Positions 29,368 through 37,039 of a DNA stretch of 64,000 bases are shown here, in pieces. The notes beneath the pieces were generated by a model. That model was not told the DNA's origin. It did not search any database and worked only from the letters and a program-made list of their open reading frames with translations. The translations under genes were made by a program, and so were the position numbers. Source of the DNA: Rhodopseudomonas pseudopalustris (lineage in GTDB: Bacteria; Pseudomonadota; Alphaproteobacteria; Rhizobiales; Xanthobacteraceae); contig NZ_FODT01000011.1 of assembly GCF_900110435.1 (NCBI RefSeq), positions 1-64,000 on the forward strand, given 5' to 3'. Numbering within the stretch: the stretch's first letter is position 1; each line of letters begins with the position of its first letter.

Positions 29368-29726
29368 TCCCCAAAGCAAAAGGACCAGCTTGCGCTGGTC
29401 CTCCGACAAACAAAAAGGACCAACTCGCGTTGGTCCAGTATGGGGATTTGGCTGCTGCGACAGGCCCGATCCCGACCGCCTCGGGGGGCTGGGGGCTGAG
29501 GAATCCGAGACCGAAAGGACCGGGCCAACGCAGTGATGATGTTCTCGCAAGTCGAAGGGGCTTTCGATTGGCGAAATTCGGGCGGTAATAAGATTGGTTT
29601 AACGAAGGCGTGAGCCGATCGGTGGTTTGGTTCGCCGGTTGGTGTTACGGGCGTTTGCGGCTTTCGGTGCCCTTGCGGTGCAGCGCTGTCGGCGCGATCA
29701 TGTCGGCGCCATGACAGGAGGCGTCG
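29368..29726. other. 359-bp intergenic region without protein genes
   Basis: Apart from the candidate sRNA and its twin terminators, the part at 29566-29726 is unstructured and should contain the promoter of the DUF2794 gene. On the minus strand, TTCGTTAAACCAATCTTATT near 29587-29606 could hold the promoter of the sRNA. Confidence 0.45.
29378..29565 (-). ncRNA. Candidate small RNA with C-rich loop and twin terminators
   Basis: Read on the minus strand, about 125 nt of non-coding sequence includes a hairpin CCTC...GAGG whose loop is almost pure C (AGCCCCCAGCCCCC, near 29478-29498). It ends in two consecutive terminators: GGACCAACGCGAGTTGGTCC plus TTTTTG (29412-29436), then GGACCAGCGCAAGCTGGTCC plus TTTTGC (29378-29402). 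No minus-strand gene feeds these terminators, so an independent transcript is likely. The 5' end is a guess. C-rich loops often pair with Shine-Dalgarno sequences. Confidence 0.42.
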
Positions 29727-30095
29727 ATGAGCGTGATTTCCGAGGAGGCCGATCCCAGCGATAGCCGCTTGGCGGAGCGCCAGGGCGCCGCTCCGCCGCA
29801 GCAGCGTGTGACGTTCAATCGCCTCGAACTCAATCGCATCCTGAATCTCTACGGCCGGATGGTCGCCGACGGCGAGTGGCGCGATTACGCGATCGACTTC
29901 CTCAAGGACCACGCCGTGTTCTCGGTGTTCCGCCGCGCCTCCGAAGTCCCGATCTACCGCATCGTCAAGGACCCGCGGCTGGCGCGCAAGCAGGGCGCCT
30001 ACAGCGTGGTCGCGGCCTCCGGCCAGATCCTGCGCCGCGGCCACGAACTCGACCGCGTGCTGCTGGTGATCGACCGCAAGCTGGCGCTGGTGTGA
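29727..30095 (+). CDS. DUF2794 domain-containing protein
   Basis: This 122-residue cytoplasmic protein is typical of alphaproteobacterial DUF2794: VTFNRLELNRILNLYGRMVA, EWRDYAIDFLKDHAVFSVFR, then KQGAYSVVAASGQILRRGHE. No catalytic motif is visible and the function is unknown. GGAGGCG precedes the ATG by 4-5 bases. It stands alone between the sRNA candidate and a repeat. Confidence 0.85.
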   Translation: MSVISEEADPSDSRLAERQGAAPPQQRVTFNRLELNRILNLYGRMVADGEWRDYAIDFLKDHAVFSVFRRASEVPIYRIVKDPRLARKQGAYSVVAASGQILRRGHELDRVLLVIDRKLALV

Positions 30096-30134
30096 GCGGG
30101 GCAGCCGGCGTGAAGCGTCGCGCCGTAAACGGAG

Positions 30135-30236
30135 GTCATCGCCCGGCTCGACCGGGCGACCCAGTATTCCAGAGCGTCTGCGATCAATCACCGGCGCACT
30201 GGAATACTGGGCCCTCCGCTTTCGCGGAGGGTGACG
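30135..30236 (+). repeat. Palindromic repeat flanking the acetyltransferase gene, left copy
   Basis: The unit starts GTCATCGCCCGGCTCGACCG, contains GACCCAGTATTCCAGAGCG and CACTGGAATACTGGGCCCTC, and ends CGCGGAGGGTGACGG. It is the inverted counterpart of 30874-30975; the two lie on either side of the gene at 30240-30791. Confidence 0.85.
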
Positions 30237-30239
30237 GCA

Positions 30240-30791
30240 TCACGCATTGCTCGGCCCCGCTTCGAGCTCCGGCACCGTCTCGCCGCCATCGCCCAGCGCG
30301 CGCTGCATCATCACGGTGTCGAGCCAGCGCCCGAATTTGAAGCCGACATTGCGGTGGGTGCCGATCATGTCGAAGCCGGTCTTGCGATGCACGCCGACCG
30401 ATCCGGAATTGGCGGAATCGCCGATCACCGCGATCATCTGACGGAATCCGCGCGCCTCGCATTGCGCGATCAGCTCGCGCATCAGCGCGGTGCCGAGGCC
30501 GCGACGGTGGGTCGCCGGATCGAGATAGACCGAATTCTCGACGGTGAAGCGATAGGCCGGCCGCGGCCGGTACGGCCCCGCATAGGCATAGCCGGCGACG
30601 CGGCCATCGAGCAGCCCGACCAGATAGGGAAAGCCGCCGCCGGTCAGCGTCTCGAACCGCCGCGTCATCTCGGCAAGGTCCGGCGGCGTCAGCTCGAAGG
30701 TTGCGGTGCCGGTGCGGACGGCCTCGTCGTAGATCGCGGTGATCGCGGGGAGGTCGTCGGTCGTGGCGGGGCGGATCAGGAGGTCGGACAT
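30240..30791 (-). CDS. GNAT N-acetyltransferase, phosphinothricin-acetyltransferase-like
   Basis: This is a 183-residue GNAT enzyme resembling the Pat/Bar/YncA group: LIRPATTDDLPAITAIYDEA, TATFELTPPDLAEMTRRFET, GYAYAGPYRPRPAYRFTVEN, the acetyl-CoA loop THRRGLGTALMRELI, and NVGFKFGRWLDTVMMQRAL at the C-terminus. Members acetylate amino groups of methionine sulfoximine, phosphinothricin or amino acids. The substrate here is unknown. The gene is bracketed by inverted copies of a roughly 100-bp repeat, suggesting it could have moved as a unit. Confidence 0.88.
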   Translation of the reverse strand: MSDLLIRPATTDDLPAITAIYDEAVRTGTATFELTPPDLAEMTRRFETLTGGGFPYLVGLLDGRVAGYAYAGPYRPRPAYRFTVENSVYLDPATHRRGLGTALMRELIAQCEARGFRQMIAVIGDSANSGSVGVHRKTGFDMIGTHRNVGFKFGRWLDTVMMQRALGDGGETVPELEAGPSNA

Positions 30792-30873
30792 GCAATTTGG
30801 CCGGAGATAATGCAGGCAGCGGGAGTCTTGGTGTGTGCGTCATACGCAAGCGAGGTTCGCGATTCCACCCCCG

Positions 30874-30975
30874 CCGTCACCCTCCGCGAAAGCGGAGGGT
30901 CCAGTATCGCAGAGAGCCGATGATCTGCAACCGCGCTCCGGAATACTGGGTCGCCCGGTCAAGCCGGGCGATGAC
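30874..30975 (-). repeat. Palindromic repeat flanking the acetyltransferase gene, right copy
   Basis: Read on the minus strand this copy runs CGTCATCGCCCGGCTTGACC, then GACCCAGTATTCCGGAGCG, GCGATACTGGACCCTCCG, and ends GGAGGGTGACGG, the same order as 30135-30236. It is upstream of the acetyltransferase start, so it may lie within or near its promoter. Confidence 0.85.
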
Positions 30976-31006
30976 GGTCGTGGGTGGAGGCGAACGGCGC
31001 CGGCGC

Positions 31007-31040
31007 AACAAAAAAGCCCCGGCGCGAAGGCCGGGGCTTT
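31007..31040 (-). terminator. Rho-independent terminator of the Bax-inhibitor-1 gene
   Basis: A 10-bp stem (AAAGCCCCGG / CCGGGGCTTT) with an 8-nt loop is followed on the minus strand by TTTGTTG, giving seven consecutive T residues overall. It lies 26 bp beyond the stop codon. Confidence 0.88.
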
Positions 31041-31065
31041 CAAGAGCTTCACGGGTGCGAAGCGG

Positions 31066-31857
31066 TTATTCCTTCTGTCCCAGCAGCTGCAGCAGCAGCG
31101 TGAACAGGTTGATGAAGTTCAGGTAGAGCGACAGAGCGCCGGTGATGGCCGCGCGTTCCGCGACCTCGCCGCCTTCCGAGGCGTAACCGTAGATGTAGTC
31201 GTTCTTCAGGCGCTGGGTATCCCAGGCGGTGAGGCCCGCGAACACCAGCACGCCGACCACCGAGACGATGAACTGGAGCATCGACGAGGCGACGATCAGG
31301 TTGACCACGCTCGCGATCACGACGCCGAACAGGCCCATGATCAGGAACGAGCCCATGCCCGTCATGTCACGCTTGGTGGTGTAGCCGTACAGGCTCAGCG
31401 CACCGAACGCGGCCGCGGTGATGAAGAACACCCGGACGATCGAGGTGTGGGTGTAGACCAGGAAGATCGACGACAGCGAGATGCCCATCAGGGCCGCGAA
31501 GGCCCAGAACAGCAGCTGCGCGGTCGCCGGCTTCAGCCGGTTGATGCCGAACGAGATGGCGAACACCATCGCCAGCGGCGCGAGGATGAACACCCACTTC
31601 AGCGGGCTCGCGAACATCGCGACGCCGAAGGTGGTCAGGTAGGTGTTGCCGATCTTACCGGCGGCGCCGACGTCGTTCGGGGTCACGGCGCCCATATAGA
31701 CGCCAAGAGCGGCCAGGCCGGTTATGGCCAGGCCGATCGTCATGTAGTTGTAGATGCGCAGCATGTAGGCGCGCAGACCGGCATCGACGGCCGCGCTGTC
31801 GACGCGGCCGGCGGCCCGGCCGAAAGGAGATGCGTAGTTGCGGTCCAAGTCCGACAT
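31066..31857 (-). CDS. Bax inhibitor-1/YccA family membrane protein
   Basis: The product (263 residues) is an inner-membrane protein with about seven transmembrane segments. It shows the BI-1 family features: MLRIYNYMTIGLAITGLAAL, SSIFLVYTHTSIVRVFFITA, GALSLYGYTTKRDMTGMGSF, and the final VLVFAGLTAWDTQRLKNDYI with its conserved Asp. Relatives are pH-sensitive calcium leak channels or regulators of FtsH-type proteolysis; the role here is inferred only at family level. Its upstream region carries three 14-bp direct repeats. Confidence 0.92.
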   Translation of the reverse strand: MSDLDRNYASPFGRAAGRVDSAAVDAGLRAYMLRIYNYMTIGLAITGLAALGVYMGAVTPNDVGAAGKIGNTYLTTFGVAMFASPLKWVFILAPLAMVFAISFGINRLKPATAQLLFWAFAALMGISLSSIFLVYTHTSIVRVFFITAAAFGALSLYGYTTKRDMTGMGSFLIMGLFGVVIASVVNLIVASSMLQFIVSVVGVLVFAGLTAWDTQRLKNDYIYGYASEGGEVAERAAITGALSLYLNFINLFTLLLQLLGQKE

Positions 31858-32191
31858 GGTCGAGATCCTGAGTTGGTCCGGCCGACGCGAAGGGTTGCGA
31901 AGGCCAGTGCGAATTTATCCCGAACGGTGATGCGCGGTAGAGATTAATGTCCCGTGATTAAGTCCGGTCATTAAAGTCCGGTCAATCCGCGCGCCGTCCG
32001 ACCCATGCTGGTATGTGGTAAACTAACACAATCGGGGCAAGGGTTTATGCGCGGCCGAATGTCGCTCCGCAGCATCAGGGTTAAATCAGTCCACCCCGAC
32101 TTTGGTCGAAACCCCAGGTTCCCCGTTGCGCTCGGGCGCGGTAGGGAGGTCCGCCGTGCAGCCTCGCGTCCCGCCAGCACCGCCTGCTTAC
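31858..32191. promoter_or_regulatory. Upstream region of the Bax-inhibitor-1 gene with three 14-bp direct repeats
   Basis: GATTAATGTCCCGT, GATTAAGTCCGGTC and ATTAAAGTCCGGTC lie end to end at 31942-31983, 85 bp upstream of the start codon (minus-strand gene). On the minus strand they read as TTGACCGGAC...TTAATGACC...TTAATC, so they overlap a possible -35 (TTGACC) and -10-like boxes. The rest of the 334-bp gap has no supported gene. Confidence 0.55.
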
Positions 32192-34786
32192 CTACAGATT
32201 CCGCAGAACGGAAGCCGGTTTCTGGTTTAGCGCCAACAGGGTTCCCACCAGGCCGAGGCCGACGGTGACCACCAGGGCCGCGACGACCACGCCGGCGGCT
32301 GAGCCCGCCTGCCAGGCGAAGCTCAGGGACATCAGCCGTGTGACGATCAGCCACGCCGCGGCCGAGCCGGCGATGACGCCGAATACCGCCGTGGCGAGCC
32401 CGATCATCATGTATTCGAGCGCGAAGGCGCCGATCAGCCGGCCCCGCGTGGCGCCGAGCGTCTTCAGGATCACCGCGTCGTAGACGCGATGGCGGTGACC
32501 CGCGGCGAGCGCGCCGCCGAGCACCAGGATCGCCGAGATCAGCGTCACCGAACTCGCGCCGCGCACCGCCAGCGCCAGATTGCTGACGACCCCGCCGACG
32601 GTCTCCAGCGCCTCGCGGACCCGGACGCTGGTGACCATCGGGAATTTGTCCGCCACCTGCTTGATCAGAGCGGCGTCGCTCTCCGGCGTGCTGCCGGTCT
32701 CGGTCAGGGTGGCGATATGCGTATGCGGCGCGCCACGGAACGTATTCGGCGAGAACACCAGTACGAAATTGATCCCGAGGCTCTGCCAGTCGACGCTGCG
32801 CAGATTGCTGATCGTCGCCGTGATCTCGCGGCCGAGCACGTTGACGGTGACGCTGTCGCCGATCTTCAGTCCGAGCCCGTCCGCCAGCTTCTTCTCGAAC
32901 GACACCAGCGGCTTGCCGTCATAATCCTTGGGCCACCAATGGCCTTCGACGACCTTGGAGCCGGCCGGCATCTCGGCCGCATAGGTCAGGCCGCGGTCGC
33001 TCTGCAGCACCCATTCGGCGTCTTGCCCCGGCTTGAGATCCTCGGCGCGAACGCCGCGCGCGGCGACGATCCGGCCGCGCAGCATCGGCACGTCCTCCAG
33101 CGTCGCTTTCGGCGCGATCTGGGTCAGGAAGCCGCTGAACTGTTCGGTCTCGCTCGACGGGATGTCGATGAAGAAGAAGGTCGGCGCCCTCTCGGGCAGC
33201 GCGGCGAGAAATTGCCGCCGCAGATTGCCGTCGATCTGCGAGATCGTCACCAGCACGGCGAGGCCCAGGCCCAGCGACAGCACCACCGACGGCGTCAGCG
33301 CGCCGGGGCGATGGATGTTGGCGATCGCCAGCCGCAGCATGGTGATGCGCGAACGCGGCAACCAGCGGGCGATCGCCATCAGCCCCGCGGCGACGCCGCG
33401 CAACAGCGCGAAGACGACGACCGCGGCAACCACGAAGGCGATCGCGACGCGCTTGTCGTAAGCAAGGCCGATCACCACCGCGAGCAGCAGCGCGATCACC
33501 ACGCCGATCCAGACGATGTGCCGGAATTTCGGCCGGTGCGCGTCCGCCGTGGCGGCCTCGCGGAACAGCGTCGCCACCGGCACGTCGCGCACCTGCGCCA
33601 GCGGCCACAGCCCGAAGGCGAGCGCGGTCAAAAGGCCGTAGACCAGCGACAGCGCCAGTTCCTCGGGATGCAGCGCCGCCACCACCGGCAGCGGCAGCAG
33701 CTTGCCGAACAATCCGGTGATGACGAAGGGCAGCGCGGCGCCGAGCGCGAGCCCGATCAGCGAGCCGATCGTCGCCAGCACCAGCACCTGGGTGAGATAG
33801 ATCGCGAACACGTCGCGGCCGGTGGCGCCGAGCGCCTTGAACGCCGCGATCACGTCGCGGCGGCGGTCGATGTGGCTCTTCACCGCATTGGCGACGCCGA
33901 CGCCGCCGACCAGCAGCGCGGCGAGGCCGACCAGCGTCAGGAATTGGGTGAAGCGGGTGATGGTGCGCTCGAGCTGCGGCGAGGCGTTGCCGCGGCTGCG
34001 GATTTCCCAGCCGGCCTGCGGCAGCGCCGCGCGGGTCGCATCGGCGAAAGCCTGCGCGGCCTTGTCGTCGGCGCGGTTGTCCGGCAGCCGGACGCGATAG
34101 ATCCAGCGCACCAGGCTGCCGGGCTGCAGCAATTGGGTGGCGCGCAGCGCCGCGTCGCTGATCAGGAAACGCGGGCCGAAGCCGACATTGCCGGCGAGCT
34201 TGTCCGGCTCGGAGGCGACGACGCTGCGGATTTGAAACGCGGCGCTGCCGACCGTGACGCGGTCGCCGATCTTGAGATCGAGCCGGGCCAGCAAGGCGGC
34301 GTCGGCGGCGGCGCCGAATGCGCCGTCACGCTCCGCCAGCACCTCGGCGGTCGGCAGTTGCGGCGCGAGCTTCAGTTCGCCGAGCATCGGATAGAGGTTG
34401 TCGACCGCCTTGATCTCGACCAGCGCCGATTGGCCCGCAGCGGTGCGCGCCATGCCGCGCAACGTCGCCGCGACCGAGACCGGGCCGCGCTCGCGCAGAT
34501 AGCCGAGCTCTTCGGCGGTGGCCTCGCGCTGAATCAGCGAGAACGCGACGTCGCCGCCGAGCAGCGTGCGGCCTTCGCGGGCGAGGCCGTCGCCCAGACT
34601 GGCGGCGACCGAGCCGACGCCGGCGATCGCCATCACGCCGAGCGCGATGCAGGCGATGAAGACATAGAAGCCGTTGAGGCCGCCGCGCATCTCGCGCAGC
34701 GCATAGCGCAACGGCAGCGACAGGCCGCGCGATCTCGGCGCGGACGTGGATGGGGACTTGGCGAGGGGATCGGCGGCCAGCGTCAT
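32192..34786 (-). CDS. ABC transporter permease, FtsX/LolC-type large (YbbP-like)
   Basis: This is an 864-residue inner-membrane protein with an N-terminal helix (LNGFYVFIACIALGVMAIAG), a large periplasmic domain, and FtsX-type helices around residues 280-470. A second periplasmic domain follows, then a C-terminal FtsX block of three helices (VTLISAILVLGGALAAGHRH and after). It pairs with the ATPase just upstream (3-bp gap) as a mechanotransmission-type exporter of the YbbA-YbbP kind. Substrate is unknown; links to esterase or lipid metabolism in YbbAP-TesA loci are known, and a TesA-like gene is adjacent here. Confidence 0.92.
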   Translation of the reverse strand: MTLAADPLAKSPSTSAPRSRGLSLPLRYALREMRGGLNGFYVFIACIALGVMAIAGVGSVAASLGDGLAREGRTLLGGDVAFSLIQREATAEELGYLRERGPVSVAATLRGMARTAAGQSALVEIKAVDNLYPMLGELKLAPQLPTAEVLAERDGAFGAAADAALLARLDLKIGDRVTVGSAAFQIRSVVASEPDKLAGNVGFGPRFLISDAALRATQLLQPGSLVRWIYRVRLPDNRADDKAAQAFADATRAALPQAGWEIRSRGNASPQLERTITRFTQFLTLVGLAALLVGGVGVANAVKSHIDRRRDVIAAFKALGATGRDVFAIYLTQVLVLATIGSLIGLALGAALPFVITGLFGKLLPLPVVAALHPEELALSLVYGLLTALAFGLWPLAQVRDVPVATLFREAATADAHRPKFRHIVWIGVVIALLLAVVIGLAYDKRVAIAFVVAAVVVFALLRGVAAGLMAIARWLPRSRITMLRLAIANIHRPGALTPSVVLSLGLGLAVLVTISQIDGNLRRQFLAALPERAPTFFFIDIPSSETEQFSGFLTQIAPKATLEDVPMLRGRIVAARGVRAEDLKPGQDAEWVLQSDRGLTYAAEMPAGSKVVEGHWWPKDYDGKPLVSFEKKLADGLGLKIGDSVTVNVLGREITATISNLRSVDWQSLGINFVLVFSPNTFRGAPHTHIATLTETGSTPESDAALIKQVADKFPMVTSVRVREALETVGGVVSNLALAVRGASSVTLISAILVLGGALAAGHRHRVYDAVILKTLGATRGRLIGAFALEYMMIGLATAVFGVIAGSAAAWLIVTRLMSLSFAWQAGSAAGVVVAALVVTVGLGLVGTLLALNQKPASVLRNL

Positions 34787-34789
34787 GGC

Positions 34790-35530
34790 TCAGGCCGATC
34801 GCGCTTGGGCGTTGCCCGGCTGGGTGGTGTCGATCCGCCCGGAGCGCAGCCGGACGACGCGGTCGCAGCGCTGCGCCAGCGCGGTGTCGTGGGTCACCAG
34901 CACCAGCGTCATGCCGCGTTCGGCGTGTTTGGTGAACAGCAGGTCGACGATCTGCCGGCCGGTCGCCTCGTCGAGATTGCCGGTCGGCTCGTCCGCGACC
35001 AGGATCGCCGGATCGGGCGCCAGCGCCCGCGCCAATGCGACGCGCTGCTGTTCGCCGCCGGAGAGCTGCGAAGGATAATGATGCAGCCGTTCGCCGAGGC
35101 CGACCGACGCGAGTTCGCGCGCGGCGCGGGCGTCGGCGTCGGGGGCGCCCGCGAGTTCGAGCGGAACCGCGACGTTCTCCAGCGCGGTCATGGTCGGGAT
35201 CAGGTGGAACGACTGGAACACGATGCCGACTTCGCGGCCGCGGAAGCGCGCCAATGCGTCCTCGCTGAGGCCATTGAAAGCGGTGCCGCTGACCACCACC
35301 TCACCGCTGTCGGGCCGCTCCAGCCCGGCCATCACCATCAGCAGGGTGGATTTGCCCGATCCCGATGGGCCGATCAGGCCGATCGCCTCGCCGGGTGCGA
35401 CGCGGAGGCTGATATCCTTGAGGATGTGCACCCGCGCGGCGCCACTGCCCAGCGACAGATTGACGTTCGAAATGGAGATGGTGTCCGGCTCATCGCCGGG
35501 CCGTGATGAGGGTTCGATGAAACTGTCCAT
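34790..35530 (-). CDS. ABC transporter ATP-binding protein (YbbA/LolD-like)
   Basis: This 246-residue ATPase is the partner of the FtsX-type permease. It has Walker A GLIGPSGSGKSTLLMVMAGL, signature SQLSGGEQQRVALARALAPD and Walker B ILVADEPTGNLDE. I start at MDSFIEPSSRPG; an extension to 35581 is open. The start codon overlaps the start of the divergent esterase, so the promoter of each must lie within the other's 5' end or one start is further downstream. Confidence 0.92.
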   Translation of the reverse strand: MDSFIEPSSRPGDEPDTISISNVNLSLGSGAARVHILKDISLRVAPGEAIGLIGPSGSGKSTLLMVMAGLERPDSGEVVVSGTAFNGLSEDALARFRGREVGIVFQSFHLIPTMTALENVAVPLELAGAPDADARAARELASVGLGERLHHYPSQLSGGEQQRVALARALAPDPAILVADEPTGNLDEATGRQIVDLLFTKHAERGMTLVLVTHDTALAQRCDRVVRLRSGRIDTTQPGNAQARSA

Positions 35531-36230
35531 GGTTGGTGCATATGGCAATTGTTTCGGTGCGGTCGAGAGGGCGGGGCGCACGATTGCGTGGGCGATGGTT
35601 ATTGCGGCGTTGGCGATGACGGCGATGCCGATCCAGCGCGCCGCGGCGCAGGCGGCTGCGAAGCCGCTGAAGGTCGTGGTGCTGGGAGATTCGCTGTCGG
35701 CTGGTTATGGATTACCCGCCGAGGCCGCGTTTCCGGCGAAGCTGCAGAAAGCCCTGCAGGCCAAGGGGATCGCGACCGACATGATCAATGCAGGGGTGTC
35801 GGGCGACACCGCGAGCGGTGGGCTGCAGCGGCTCGACTGGTCGGTGCCGCCGGACGCCGATGCGGTGATCGTCGAACTCGGCGCCAATGATGCGCTGCGC
35901 GGCACCGACCCCAAGGTCCCCCAACAGGCGCTGGACGAGATCGTCAAGCGCCTGAAGGCGCGCAACATCGCGGTGCTGTTGTGCGGGATGCTGGCGCCGC
36001 CGAATTACGGGCCGGACTACGCCAAGCAGTTCAACGCGATTTATCCCGATCTCGCCGGCAAACACGGCGTGCCGCTGTATCGGTTTTTCCTCGATGGCGT
36101 CGCCGCAGTCGCGAACCTCAATCAGCCCGACGGCATTCATCCGACCGCCGCCGGCATCGACGTCGTGGTCGCGAACATTCTGCCCACGGTCGAGGCATTT
36201 CTGCGATCGGTCGCTGCGCAGAAGGGCTGA
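35517..36230 (+). CDS. TesA-like arylesterase / lysophospholipase, exported
   Basis: This SGNH hydrolase (about 237 residues) has a signal peptide (core IAWAMVIAALAMTAM, cleavage near RAAAQA). The catalytic blocks are present: GDSLSAGYG with the Ser, AGVSGDTASGG, ELGANDALRG, and DGIHPTAAG with Asp and His. E. coli TesA acts on acyl-CoA, lysophospholipid and arylesters in the periplasm. Next to a YbbA-YbbP-like exporter this repeats the E. coli tesA-ybbAP neighbourhood. The start is uncertain: 35517 has GAGGG 4-5 bases upstream; 35529 is the alternative. Confidence 0.9.
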   Translation: MKLSMVGAYGNCFGAVERAGRTIAWAMVIAALAMTAMPIQRAAAQAAAKPLKVVVLGDSLSAGYGLPAEAAFPAKLQKALQAKGIATDMINAGVSGDTASGGLQRLDWSVPPDADAVIVELGANDALRGTDPKVPQQALDEIVKRLKARNIAVLLCGMLAPPNYGPDYAKQFNAIYPDLAGKHGVPLYRFFLDGVAAVANLNQPDGIHPTAAGIDVVVANILPTVEAFLRSVAAQKG

Positions 36231-36237
36231 AAAACCC

Positions 36238-36265
36238 GGCAATTTCCCCTAAGGGGCGGATTGCC
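36238..36265. terminator. Nested inverted repeat, probable terminator of the esterase gene
   Basis: GGCAAT and ATTGCC enclose CCCCT/AGGGG, with a short T-rich tract (CTTTTTAG) 5 bp further on. On the minus strand it is followed by GGGTTTTTC. It begins 8 bp after the stop codon. Confidence 0.5.
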
Positions 36266-36295
36266 CTCAACTTTTTAGCGGCCTCGGAGTTGTCG

Positions 36296-36325
36296 CTGTA
36301 GCGCTGTTACATAAACGCGCTACAG
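36296..36325. promoter_or_regulatory. 9-bp-arm palindrome upstream of thpR
   Basis: CTGTAGCGC (36296-36304) and GCGCTACAG (36317-36325) are a perfect inverted repeat separated by 12 bp (TGTTACATAAAC), 95 bp before the thpR start. This could be an operator or a hairpin. Confidence 0.4.
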
Positions 36326-36420
36326 AATTGGTGCGTTGATTCGCCGGACGGTTTGCGGAAAGCAAAGTCCCGGACGTCAGGGATGGCTGCCGCAATCGGG
36401 CCTCAGTTGGGGGAGTTCCG

Positions 36421-36957
36421 ATGCCGCGTTTGTTCACTGGACTGGAAATCCCCGCCGAGGTCACCAGCACCCTGTCCAATCTGCGCGGTGGGCTGCCGGG
36501 CGCTCGCTGGGTCGAGCCGGAAAACTACCACCTCACGCTGCGCTTCATCGGCGATATCGACGGCGTCACCGCCAACGAGATCGCCTCGACGCTGTTCCGG
36601 ATCAACCGCAAACCGTTCGAGGTCGCGCTGCAGGGGCTGTCGAGCTTCGGCGGCCGCAAGCCGCGCGCGGTGGTGGCGTCCGTGGTGCCGTCGAAGCCGC
36701 TGATCGAATTGCAGGCCGAACTGGAGCGCCTGCTGCAGCGGGTCGGGCTCGATCCAGAGGGCCGCAAATTCACCCCGCATGTGACGCTGGCCCGGCTGCG
36801 CGACGTATCCTGCCAGGACGTCGCGGATTATCTGTCGATCCGCGGTTATTTCCCCACCAAGGTGTTCAAGGCCGAGCGCTTCGTGCTGTTCTCGTCGCGC
36901 GCCTCCACCGGCGGCGGGCCGTATGTGGTCGAGGCACCCTACGAGCTCACCCCCTGA
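36421..36957 (+). CDS. thpR: RNA 2',3'-cyclic phosphodiesterase (2H family)
   Basis: ThpR (178 residues) opens 2',3'-cyclic phosphate ends of RNA and was first described as a 2'-5' RNA ligase. Both 2H catalytic motifs are present: His37-x-Thr39 in NYHLTLRFIG and His120-x-Thr122 in TPHVTLARL. PRLFTGLEIP at the start and FVLFSSR near the end are typical. It is on the plus strand 82 bp upstream of zapE. Confidence 0.93.
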   Translation: MPRLFTGLEIPAEVTSTLSNLRGGLPGARWVEPENYHLTLRFIGDIDGVTANEIASTLFRINRKPFEVALQGLSSFGGRKPRAVVASVVPSKPLIELQAELERLLQRVGLDPEGRKFTPHVTLARLRDVSCQDVADYLSIRGYFPTKVFKAERFVLFSSRASTGGGPYVVEAPYELTP

Positions 36958-37039
36958 GCGCCGCCCCGTCCGAACTGCATAGCCCTCAGGACTAATCCCG
37001 GCTTGCATTTTGTCGCAGGCTGGGGCGGTAAGGGCGTCC

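Noticed and set aside
32489-35506. 1005-codon frame antisense to the FtsX-type permease and its ATPase
   Set aside because: Arg/Gln/Asp-rich low-quality translation. Both minus-strand genes have strong motifs.
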